DNA from: DASCOT01 sp036012155
Lineage (GTDB): Bacteria > Acidobacteriota > UBA890 > WLXD01
Direction: 5' to 3'
Assembly (NCBI GenBank): GCA_036012155.1
Contig: DASCOT010000068.1
Location: forward strand, 1-5,367
Length of the DNA stretch: 5,367 nucleotides
Each line of letters opens with the position of its first letter. Position 1 is the stretch's first letter. Made by a program: the position numbers and the translations under genes. Under the pieces are notes generated by a model that ran no database searches, was not told the origin of the DNA, and was given only the letters and a program-made list of their open reading frames with translations. This document shows, piece after piece, positions 1 to 5,367 of the stretch.

Positions 1-1
1 A

Positions 2-718
2 ACCTATCGTCGCGAGCGCGAGGGAGCCGAGAACTTCGGGCTGACTCGCAGCGTCGCGCAGCTCAACAGCGATGTGGTGGAGGCCCACCGTGCCGGATGG
101 CAGCTCTGGTTGCACGCCATCGGTGACAAGGCCCAGGACCTTGCTCTGGACGCCTTCGAGGCGGCCCTCGAAGCTCGTCCAGACGACGACCACCGCCACC
201 GTATGGAGCACCTTGGCAACTACATGGCGAACGAGGTTGGTGAAGCGACCCTGGCTCGTGCCCGGGAGCTGGGGGTGATTCCCGTGCCAACGGCGGCCTT
301 CATGTGGGGCAGCCGGCCACGACCACCGGATGCACCGTCCCCTGGCATCCGCTATCCCTTCGCTAAGCTGCTGGAGATGGGTTTTCGGCCACCGGGCAAC
401 GCCGACTCGGCAGGCACTCAGACCTTCTCCCTCAACCCGCTCTTCAGCCTCACTCGAGAGGTGCTTCGCACCAACCGCGATGGGGAGCCGATCGAACCCG
501 GACAGGCGATCTCGCCGTTGGATGCGATCCGCATGCACACGATCTGGGCCGCCCGGGCCGGCTTCGAGGATGAGATCAAGGGCTCGATCGAGACGGGCAA
601 ACTGGCAGACCTGGTGGTCTTGACAGAGGATCCGCTGACCGCGCCCGAACGGCTCATGGAGATGCGCGCCGAAGCAACCATCATCGATGGAGTTGTCCGC
701 TTCCGACGAGAGGAGTAG
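2..718 (+). CDS. Amidohydrolase family 3 (YtcJ-like) metal-dependent hydrolase, C-terminal part
   Basis: The frame is open from the left edge, so the N-terminus lies outside the window; 238 residues are visible before the TAG stop. The family (Amidohydrolase_3, COG1574) usually has about 540-580 residues, so roughly the last 40% is here. Visible landmarks are HAIGDKA (His38 of the visible part), the RMEH motif (His70) and an Asp in NADSAG (Asp135). By family analogy these are metal ligands and the catalytic Asp of the TIM-barrel hydrolase. The end carries the family's closing signature: an HTIWAARAGFEDEIKGSIE stretch, then GKLADLVVL and DPL, which is the small beta-sandwich that follows the barrel. 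Members hydrolyse C-N bonds in amides or cyclic amides, but most have no known substrate and none can be assigned here. No signal peptide can be judged. The gene converges on the propeller gene 39 bp away, and I see no clear terminator in the gap. The family call is firm; the substrate is unknown. Confidence 0.93.
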   Translation, partial: TYRREREGAENFGLTRSVAQLNSDVVEAHRAGWQLWLHAIGDKAQDLALDAFEAALEARPDDDHRHRMEHLGNYMANEVGEATLARARELGVIPVPTAAFMWGSRPRPPDAPSPGIRYPFAKLLEMGFRPPGNADSAGTQTFSLNPLFSLTREVLRTNRDGEPIEPGQAISPLDAIRMHTIWAARAGFEDEIKGSIETGKLADLVVLTEDPLTAPERLMEMRAEATIIDGVVRFRREE

Positions 719-757
719 CTGCCGGGGAGGGCGTTGCCGGAGTTTCTCGACGGTCTG

Positions 758-1774
758 CTAGCGATCGGTTGCACCGACCGGTAGCCAGCGTGGATTGCTG
801 TCCTCCGCGTCGTTGCTCGTCAGGCGCGTCTCGCTCGTCCCATCGGCGCCGATCACGTAGATCTCGCTCGGTCCGTGTCGCTGCGAAGCGAATACGATCC
901 ACTCGCCGTCGGGCGACCAGGTCGGGGCGTAATCGGCGGCATCGTCGGCGGTCAGCCGGGCGAGATTCGATCCGTCCGTGCTCATGACGTAGATCTCGGA
1001 GTTACCGTCGCGATCGGAGCTGAAGGTGATGCGGCTGCCGTCGGGGGACCAGGACGGATAACGGTCGTCAGCCGGATGGTCGGTCAGCCGCCGGACGTTC
1101 GATCCATCGGCTGCCATCACGTAGATATCCATCGCCTCGTCGCCGGGGTTGTCGCGGTCCGAGTAGAAGGCGATGTCTTCACCACCGGGCGACCAGAACG
1201 GATGGCTGTCGACGACCTCGTTGTCGGTCAGCCGGGTGGGATTCGACCCGTCGGCGTTCACGACGTAGATCTCGAGGTCGCCGTCGCGATCCGTGTCGAA
1301 GGCGATCCGCAAGCCATCCGGCGAGAACGACGGGTCGATGTCCATTGCCGCGTCGGAGGTCAGGTTGATCTGGTTCGACCCGTCCGCATCCATCGCGAAA
1401 ACGTCGGGGCTACCGTCACGATCCGATCGGAACGCGATGCGCTCACCATCAGCAGAGGCCGTCGGATGCCGGTCGTTGAAATCGCCGTTGTTCGTCAAGT
1501 TCCTCGCATTGGAGCCGTCGGCGTTCATCACCCAGACGTCGATTCCGCCGCCGCGCTCCGACTGGAAGATGAGTCGGTGGGGCGTGTCGATGGAGGCGGC
1601 GCTGCCGGGACCGGCCTCGTGTGCGGCGTCGCCCGGCGGCTCGACCGAAGTGCCGCCGCAGCCGACAACGGCCGTTGTCGCAATCAGCAGCGGCGCCAGC
1701 CCGCGTCGAGCTCCACCGCACCAGGCCGGCTGGGTCTGGGTGCGATGTGTGGTTGCGTGTGTCTCGTCGATCAT
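758..1774 (-). CDS. Lipoprotein with a six-bladed TolB/PD40-type beta-propeller
   Basis: This 338-residue protein has a signal peptide ending in a lipobox (Val36-Val37-Gly38-Cys39), so it is probably lipidated at Cys39 and about 300 residues long when mature. Gly at position +2 rather than Asp would favour the outer membrane in a Gram-negative cell. After a short linker (about 40-66), residues 67-334 form six repeats of 43-48 residues with the WD40-like/PD40 pattern: a RIAF strand, SDRDG, EIYVM, ADGSN, LT, then WSPDG. That is a full propeller like the C-terminal half of TolB. TolB's N-terminal domain is missing, and no Tol/Pal genes are in view, so this is not TolB. The ATG is supported by an AGGTGA Shine-Dalgarno sequence 6 nt upstream. 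The stretch before the hydrophobic core is long for a signal peptide (about 25 residues), and no better start is visible. The gene follows the serine hydrolase gene by 29 bp, probably in one transcript. Its role is unknown; such propellers usually bind proteins or ligands. Confidence 0.9.
   Translation of the reverse strand: MIDETHATTHRTQTQPAWCGGARRGLAPLLIATTAVVGCGGTSVEPPGDAAHEAGPGSAASIDTPHRLIFQSERGGGIDVWVMNADGSNARNLTNNGDFNDRHPTASADGERIAFRSDRDGSPDVFAMDADGSNQINLTSDAAMDIDPSFSPDGLRIAFDTDRDGDLEIYVVNADGSNPTRLTDNEVVDSHPFWSPGGEDIAFYSDRDNPGDEAMDIYVMAADGSNVRRLTDHPADDRYPSWSPDGSRITFSSDRDGNSEIYVMSTDGSNLARLTADDAADYAPTWSPDGEWIVFASQRHGPSEIYVIGADGTSETRLTSNDAEDSNPRWLPVGATDR
773..1576 (-). repeat. Six tandem propeller-blade coding repeats, about 132 nt each
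   Basis: These are degenerate in-frame repeats encoding the blades of the lipoprotein. In protein order they span residues 67-111, 112-155, 156-199, 200-247, 248-291 and 292-334. The usual unit is 44 residues. Blade 4 has 48 because four extra residues sit in the SDRD/DIYVM loop (NPGDEA in that loop). Blades 2-5 are most alike; blades 1 and 6 have drifted (SERGG and SQRHG in place of SDRDG), as is common for end blades that close a propeller. The same repetition shows on the plus strand as recurring acgtagatctcg-like and gacccgtc-like words. Confidence 0.88.
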
Positions 1775-1780
1775 CGTCGT

Positions 1781-1786
1781 TCACCT
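1781..1786 (-). promoter_or_regulatory. Ribosome binding site of the propeller lipoprotein gene
   Basis: AGGTGA on the minus strand (tcacct on the plus strand) lies 6 nt before the ATG whose first base is 1774. It sits inside the 29-bp gap after the serine hydrolase stop and supports this start. Confidence 0.7.
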
Positions 1787-1803
1787 AGTCTGAGGACCCA
1801 ACG

Positions 1804-3327
1804 TCAGCGCACTTTCGTAGAGTACTGGCTGTTCACCCACATACGAACGACGGCGTCGTTCTCGAGCTCGAAGAGCCACTCCTCTCCGAGCTCACCATCA
1901 TCACGAACCCGACGAAAGCGGTGCTCACCGGTCTTTTGGAGCTTGGTGAGCCCCCCCAGGGGGTCCGCCGTCGGTAGGTAGACATGGGCTAGCTGGCCCC
2001 CGTGGATCACGATCGCCGCCTCGCCCCAGGCCACCGTGCTGTAGAGACCCGTGTAGCGGCGTAAGCCGGGGTCGGGAATACTCGCCTCCCCTGGAGACTC
2101 GGTGGCTTCCGCGATGGCGGTGCCGACGATCTGATGAGCCCGTCGAGTGATGCGCGACGGGCTTGCCCTCAGACCTTCCGCGTTGATCATCGCGATGGTG
2201 GCGACCTTGGTGTCCGGCTGCAGCCTCAGAGAGGTACGGTAACCGGGGCAGGCACCACCGTGTCCTACATATTGCTGGTCATCTTCCGCGTAGATACCGA
2301 ACCCGAGCCCCCAGCGTGAGCCTTCGCCGGCAGACAATTCCGGGTCGACCCGATGTACCCGTTGCATCTCGCGCAGGGTGTTGGGGTGCAGGATCGAGGC
2401 TGCGCGACTCGTTGCGATCTCGCCCCAGGCGCTCCCGAGAAGGCTGAACTGCCAGGAGACAAACCGCGCCAGATCCTCCACCGTCGACGCATAGCCTGCC
2501 GCCGGCGCGATGGCACGTGTCTGAAACGAGGCCAGCTCGTGGCGCTGCCCGGAGCGATCCAGCGGCGAATAACCCGTGGCGAGTCGCCCCCCCGCCAAGT
2601 GCACGGGGATATCCGTCGTCGTATCGGCCATGCCGAGAGGCTCGAGGATCCGTTGCCGAATGTAGCTGTCATAGGGCATGCCGGACGCTGCGCCGACAAT
2701 CTCCCCGAGGAGCGACATGCCGAAATTCGAATATTGATAGTACCGATCCGTGGGGTAGAGCGTGTGCTGGCTACCCACACGCTCCATCATCGCTTCACGG
2801 GTCGGGAAGGGAAACGTCGGGTCGGTCCAGTATGGGAAGGGCGACTCGCGTGGCAGACCGGAGGTGTGCGTCAGCAAGCTGCGCACGGTGGCCGGCGGCA
2901 CATCAGCGTAGGTCTGCTCGATGTCGAACCACGGTAGGTGTTTCTCCACCGGGTCGTCGAGATTCAGCATGCCGGCGTCTCGAAGCTGCATCACCGCGAT
3001 GCTGGTGAACAGCTTCGAGACCGAGCAGATGCTGAAGATAGTCTGCGGCGATACCGGCGCCCTGGCCTCGACATCGGAGTAGCCAAAGCCGCGGCTCCAG
3101 AGTAGGTCCTGATCATGGACAACGGCGACCGAGATCCCCGGGAGCTGCTCATAAGCCAGCTGCGCATCAATCCACACTTGGAGCAACTCGAGGGCCGCGA
3201 TCACGCGTGGATCGTTACGGATGTCGGTCGCTTGCCCAGCGACTGCGGCCGCGGGGTTTGGACTCGCAACAAAGATCGAGATCAGAGCGAGCTGAACGAT
3301 CAAACAACAGGCTAGGAAGCTGCGCAT
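1804..3327 (-). CDS. Exported serine hydrolase, class C beta-lactamase/D-alanyl-D-alanine peptidase fold (family S12)
   Basis: This is a complete 507-residue protein. Residues 1-30 form a Sec signal peptide (Arg2, a hydrophobic core, and an Ala-rich end around AAAVA), so it acts in the periplasm or outside the cell. The catalytic domain (about 40-405) has all three active-site motifs of PF00144: SxxK as Ser102-Val-Ser-Lys105, YxN as Tyr199-Ser-Asn201, and HGG at 356-358 in place of the KTG box. The conserved LLTHTSGLP stretch (151-159) is also present. Residues about 420-507 form an extra C-terminal domain starting RRYTGLY, resembling the small beta-barrel appendage common in these hydrolases. 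HxG instead of KTG is typical of the esterase/peptidase members, so true beta-lactamase activity is less likely. Substrates could be D-aminoacyl peptides, esters or amides. The start is fixed by the signal peptide; upstream is only a weak GGTGGTGA. The propeller gene follows by 29 bp. The gene holds two seven-G runs. The family is firm, the substrate is not. Confidence 0.94.
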   Translation of the reverse strand: MRSFLACCLIVQLALISIFVASPNPAAAVAGQATDIRNDPRVIAALELLQVWIDAQLAYEQLPGISVAVVHDQDLLWSRGFGYSDVEARAPVSPQTIFSICSVSKLFTSIAVMQLRDAGMLNLDDPVEKHLPWFDIEQTYADVPPATVRSLLTHTSGLPRESPFPYWTDPTFPFPTREAMMERVGSQHTLYPTDRYYQYSNFGMSLLGEIVGAASGMPYDSYIRQRILEPLGMADTTTDIPVHLAGGRLATGYSPLDRSGQRHELASFQTRAIAPAAGYASTVEDLARFVSWQFSLLGSAWGEIATSRAASILHPNTLREMQRVHRVDPELSAGEGSRWGLGFGIYAEDDQQYVGHGGACPGYRTSLRLQPDTKVATIAMINAEGLRASPSRITRRAHQIVGTAIAEATESPGEASIPDPGLRRYTGLYSTVAWGEAAIVIHGGQLAHVYLPTADPLGGLTKLQKTGEHRFRRVRDDGELGEEWLFELENDAVVRMWVNSQYSTKVR

Positions 3328-3556
3328 GAGTCACCACCAAAGTTCGGTGTGTCGAGCATCGCTATCTCGATATCAGCTGCGGGCCGGAAGCGCCAGAGCC
3401 GCCATCGTCATAACTCATCAATCGCCGTGCTCTCGCTGCGTGCTTCACTGAGGCGTCTCCTAAACTCCCTGTTGTCGCGCCATTAGCCAGCGCGATCGGC
3501 GTGCTATCGATCGTCGGTCCTGGGACGCGCGTTGCCCCCCGCTACTCACAAAAGCG
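3328..3556. other. Intergenic gap of 229 bp between the PLP-enzyme and serine hydrolase genes
   Basis: I see no convincing gene here. It should hold the end of the upstream transcript and perhaps a promoter for the serine hydrolase pair, but no clear -35/-10 pair stands out on the minus strand. The only structure seen is an inverted repeat, CGATCG at 3493-3498 and again at 3508-3513 with a 9-nt loop, and it has no following T-run. A C6 run lies at 3535-3540. Whether transcription passes through from the PLP-enzyme gene cannot be decided from the sequence. Confidence 0.5.
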
Positions 3557-4675
3557 CTAGATTTCTAGTTGGCGATCGCGGGCAGCGACGCTCCAGTGGC
3601 CGACAATCTCTCCCGCGGCAATGACCGTCGCCTGTTTGTGCAGCGCTGATGTAGGGCAAATGTGCTGCGGGAGGGCAAGCAGCTCGTCGCCCGGCTCGAA
3701 TTCCTCGGCAGATGCAGTTTCCAGAACGAGGTGTTCTTCGTTCTGGAGCACCTCTTTGGCGTCGGGTAGATCGGGGAAACGGAGCCGGTCGCCGGCCGGC
3801 GGGTCAGACGCGACCGCCTTATATCCCAGGTCGAGGGTCATACGACAGGCCGTTGTTCGGCTGATGACGCGCGTCAAGAGCGCGGCGGCCGGGGTGAACT
3901 CGAGATCCGGGAACCCCTCGCCGTAGCCGATGTCGCTGAATACACAGGTCCCGGGGCTACATTGGATCAGCGGGTCATCAATCGACGCGTAGACAGGAAA
4001 CGATGCTGTTCCGCCGGCGACGATTCGCGGCACCGGCCAGCCCTGATTCACCAGCTCGTTGCGAAGCGCATCGACCGGCTTCCAACACGCGAGCACGGCT
4101 GATCGACGGCTTGCCAGGGACCTTTGATGGTTCTGTCCGTCGTACAGATGCAGCCCTCCGGCTACAAGGCCCGGTGTCTCGACGATTCGTCCATAGAGCT
4201 CCCGTGCCCGCATGCCCACAGCCGGCACACCGGTACGGCGTTGTCCGGAGTCGATGTCGAGCAGCACCTCCACCGACTTGCCGGCGCGCTGCATGGCATC
4301 GCCCAGCGCGGCGATCGGCTGTTCGTGGTCAGCAGTGACCGAAAACGTGACATCGGGAAACGTCTCGCGGAAGATGACCGCGCGGGCGATGTTGGGGCCG
4401 ACCAGACTGTACGAGAGGAAGACGTCCTTCACGCCGCAGCGAGCGAGCATCTCGGCCTCGGCAAACGTCGACGCCTTGTGCCGGGCGATGCCCCTGGCCA
4501 GCTGCAAGGCGATCACCTCGCGCATCTTGTGCGTCTTGCAGTGCGGTCGCAGTCGGTCGGGTGAGCCGGCAAGCCGGATCATCCGGTCGAGGTTCTCTTC
4601 GAGAATCTCGCGAAAGACAATCAACGCGGGCGTGAGAATCTGGCTCGTATCTTTGATCTCGTAGCGCGAGTCCAT
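3557..4675 (-). CDS. D-threonine aldolase/D-serine dehydratase-like PLP enzyme (alanine racemase fold, COG3616)
   Basis: This cytoplasmic enzyme has 372 residues from the chosen ATG, the normal size for the family (about 370-380). It has an N-terminal alanine-racemase-type TIM barrel, with the PLP lysine in RPHCKTHK (Lys47), followed by STFAEAEML, a DIDSGQRRTGV strand, LHLYDG, and a GGTASFP phosphate-binding turn. A C-terminal beta domain ends with PQHICPTSAL, whose His338 and Cys340 match the His-x-Cys metal site of chicken D-serine dehydratase and bacterial D-threonine aldolases. Family members split D-threonine to glycine and acetaldehyde, remove ammonia from D-serine, or cleave 3-hydroxyaspartate; motifs alone do not tell these apart. 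Translation could in principle start at 4771, but that would overlap the permease gene by about 60 bp and add 32 residues not expected in the family. GGAGG at 4687-4691 favours 4675. The gene follows an amino acid permease by 34 bp, suggesting its substrate is imported. Confidence 0.92.
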   Translation of the reverse strand: MDSRYEIKDTSQILTPALIVFREILEENLDRMIRLAGSPDRLRPHCKTHKMREVIALQLARGIARHKASTFAEAEMLARCGVKDVFLSYSLVGPNIARAVIFRETFPDVTFSVTADHEQPIAALGDAMQRAGKSVEVLLDIDSGQRRTGVPAVGMRARELYGRIVETPGLVAGGLHLYDGQNHQRSLASRRSAVLACWKPVDALRNELVNQGWPVPRIVAGGTASFPVYASIDDPLIQCSPGTCVFSDIGYGEGFPDLEFTPAAALLTRVISRTTACRMTLDLGYKAVASDPPAGDRLRFPDLPDAKEVLQNEEHLVLETASAEEFEPGDELLALPQHICPTSALHKQATVIAAGEIVGHWSVAARDRQLEI

Positions 4676-4686
4676 CAATCGAGCAG

Positions 4687-4691
4687 CCTCC
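4687..4691 (-). promoter_or_regulatory. Ribosome binding site that sets the start of the PLP-enzyme gene
   Basis: GGAGG on the minus strand (cctcc on the plus strand) lies 11 nt before the ATG whose first base is 4675. It is in the gap after the permease stop codon. The spacing is on the long side, but this is the best such site near either possible start and it agrees with the family's usual N-terminus. Confidence 0.65.
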
Positions 4692-4709
4692 GGTAGCTGG
4701 GCAAGGCGA

Positions 4710-5366
4710 CTACTGCCCTGGATCCCGACCCGCCGCCTCCAGACGCCGACGTAGCAGCGTACCGTTGGCATACAGACCCACCCCGACGATCGTCAGCACG
4801 GCCAGCATTCCGAAGACGGTGACGTAGAAGAAGGTCGGGTCGACAACGCTCTCGCCCGGGATAAGAGCGAAGACCAGCGACGCAGCGGTCACTACGAAGC
4901 CCGTAGCGCCAGCGAAATAGGCGCCGTACGGGGCGAACGGGGCGCGCTGGACGCCTTCCCCCACAGGGTGCCGCTGCATGACGAGCAACGCTGCGAACAT
5001 GTACAGGTATGGAATGAAGTAGACGACGATCTCGAGGCTGACGAAAATGCGATAGATCTGCTGGGCGGTGCCGCCCAGGCTGCCGAGAATGATCAACCCT
5101 GCAGCGGCGACACCGAGCGTGATCACCGAAACGTGCGGGGTGGCGTACTTTGGGTGCAGACTCGCGAACGAGGTCGGCAGATAGCCGTCGAGCCCGGCGG
5201 CAAACGGCACCCGCGCACAGGTCGCCATCCAGGCGCTCACCGTTCCGAACGCCGCGACGCAGAGGCAAAGTGCAACAAGCGAGCCCAACACGCCGCCCAT
5301 CGTGACTCCGATCAGCTTCGTACCGGCTACCCGGGCTGTATCGGCCAGCCCCGTCAGACCCGTAAC
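4710..5366 (-). CDS. APC-family amino acid permease, C-terminal part
   Basis: The frame is open to the right edge, so the gene begins outside the window; 218 residues are visible, about half of a typical 430-500-residue, 12-helix APC transporter. An ATG at 5298-5300 is internal, because the frame upstream of it (GLTGLADTARVAGTKLIG) continues without a stop and looks like family sequence. Five likely membrane helices are visible, at about residues 24-45, 78-97, 104-130, 150-169 and 178-200, corresponding to helices 8-12. Between the first two is the APC signature loop, CARVPFAAGLDGYLP followed by LHPKYATPH. The end is short, basic and cytoplasmic (LLRRRLEAAGR). It would bring an amino acid or related amine across the inner membrane, by cation symport or exchange. 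The substrate cannot be read from this half; the 34-bp link to the D-threonine aldolase-like gene hints at a D- or hydroxy amino acid. The family call is firm. Confidence 0.92.
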   Translation of the reverse strand, partial: VTGLTGLADTARVAGTKLIGVTMGGVLGSLVALCLCVAAFGTVSAWMATCARVPFAAGLDGYLPTSFASLHPKYATPHVSVITLGVAAAGLIILGSLGGTAQQIYRIFVSLEIVVYFIPYLYMFAALLVMQRHPVGEGVQRAPFAPYGAYFAGATGFVVTAASLVFALIPGESVVDPTFFYVTVFGMLAVLTIVGVGLYANGTLLRRRLEAAGRDPGQ

Positions 5367-5367
5367 C

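Noticed and set aside
719..782. Possible bidirectional terminator between the convergent amidohydrolase and propeller genes.
   Set aside because: Only 4-5-bp stems can be drawn (such as TCGGT-TGC-ACCGA at the propeller gene's end), with no T-run on either strand.
758..1774. TolB of the Tol-Pal system.
   Set aside because: The protein has a lipobox, lacks the TolB N-terminal domain, and has no tolQRA or pal neighbours.
875..1981. A 368-codon open frame on the plus strand, antisense to the propeller gene and the end of the hydrolase gene.
   Set aside because: It is a by-product of the blade repeats and high G+C in the true gene on the other strand. It has no recognisable domain, and it crosses two well-supported genes and the gap between them.
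1804..3327. Antibiotic-resistance beta-lactamase.
   Set aside because: The third motif is HGG rather than KTG, and the C-terminal domain and 507-residue length fit the wider S12 peptidase/esterase group.
3493..3513. CGATCG inverted repeat in the intergenic gap as a possible intrinsic terminator.
   Set aside because: The stem is only 6 bp with a 9-nt loop and no T-run follows on the minus strand. CGATCG is also self-complementary and expected by chance at this base composition.
3547..3568. CTAGA-TT-TCTAG inverted repeat over the stop codon of the PLP-enzyme gene, followed on the minus strand by CGCTTTT.
   Set aside because: The stem is short and A/T-rich with an impossibly tight loop, and the T-run is only four bases. 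It is too weak to call a terminator.
4003..4664. Several overlapping plus-strand open frames of 110-150 codons opposite the PLP-enzyme gene.
   Set aside because: They give Arg/Ala/Ser-rich translations without domains and lie fully within a gene whose protein matches its family end to end.
4675..5268. A 197-codon minus-strand open frame overlapping the permease gene in another frame.
   Set aside because: Its translation is Arg-rich without membrane segments, whereas the overlapping frame has five clear helices and the APC signature loop.

Overview
The window is about 5.4 kb of evenly G+C-rich, densely coding bacterial DNA. It reads like an ordinary chromosomal stretch from a free-living Gram-negative bacterium. 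An exported serine hydrolase with a Sec signal peptide, a lipoprotein with glycine after the lipid-bearing cysteine, and high G+C would fit Acidobacteriota, Gemmatimonadota or Proteobacteria. The sequence alone does not let me name the phylum. There are no RNA genes, insertion sequences, CRISPR arrays, attachment sites or phage genes, and no gene is visibly broken.

Layout. At the left edge, on the plus strand, is the C-terminal 238 residues of a YtcJ-type amidohydrolase (2-718). It converges on a set of four minus-strand genes across a 39-bp gap (719-757). In their order of transcription, right to left, these are: the C-terminal part of an APC-family amino acid permease (4710-5366, cut by the right edge); a D-threonine aldolase/D-serine dehydratase-like PLP enzyme (3557-4675); a 229-bp gap without a gene; an exported class C beta-lactamase-fold serine hydrolase (1804-3327); and a six-bladed TolB/PD40-type beta-propeller lipoprotein (758-1774).

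How the genes may work together. The permease and PLP enzyme lie 34 bp apart, and the serine hydrolase and propeller 29 bp apart, so they look like two transcriptional pairs that may share one longer transcript. A reasonable but unproven reading is a cell-envelope scavenging route. The exported hydrolase would release small amino-acid-containing products, perhaps D-amino acids since its fold includes D-aminopeptidases. The permease would import them and the PLP enzyme would cleave or deaminate D-beta-hydroxy amino acids. The propeller lipoprotein would be a surface or periplasmic partner of unknown role. The amidohydrolase lies on the other strand and need not belong to this route.

I did not find a convincing previously undescribed system. 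The points most worth a second look are the permease/PLP-enzyme/hydrolase grouping, a pair of cysteines flanking the hydrolase active site, two seven-G tracts in the hydrolase gene, and the stand-alone propeller lipoprotein.
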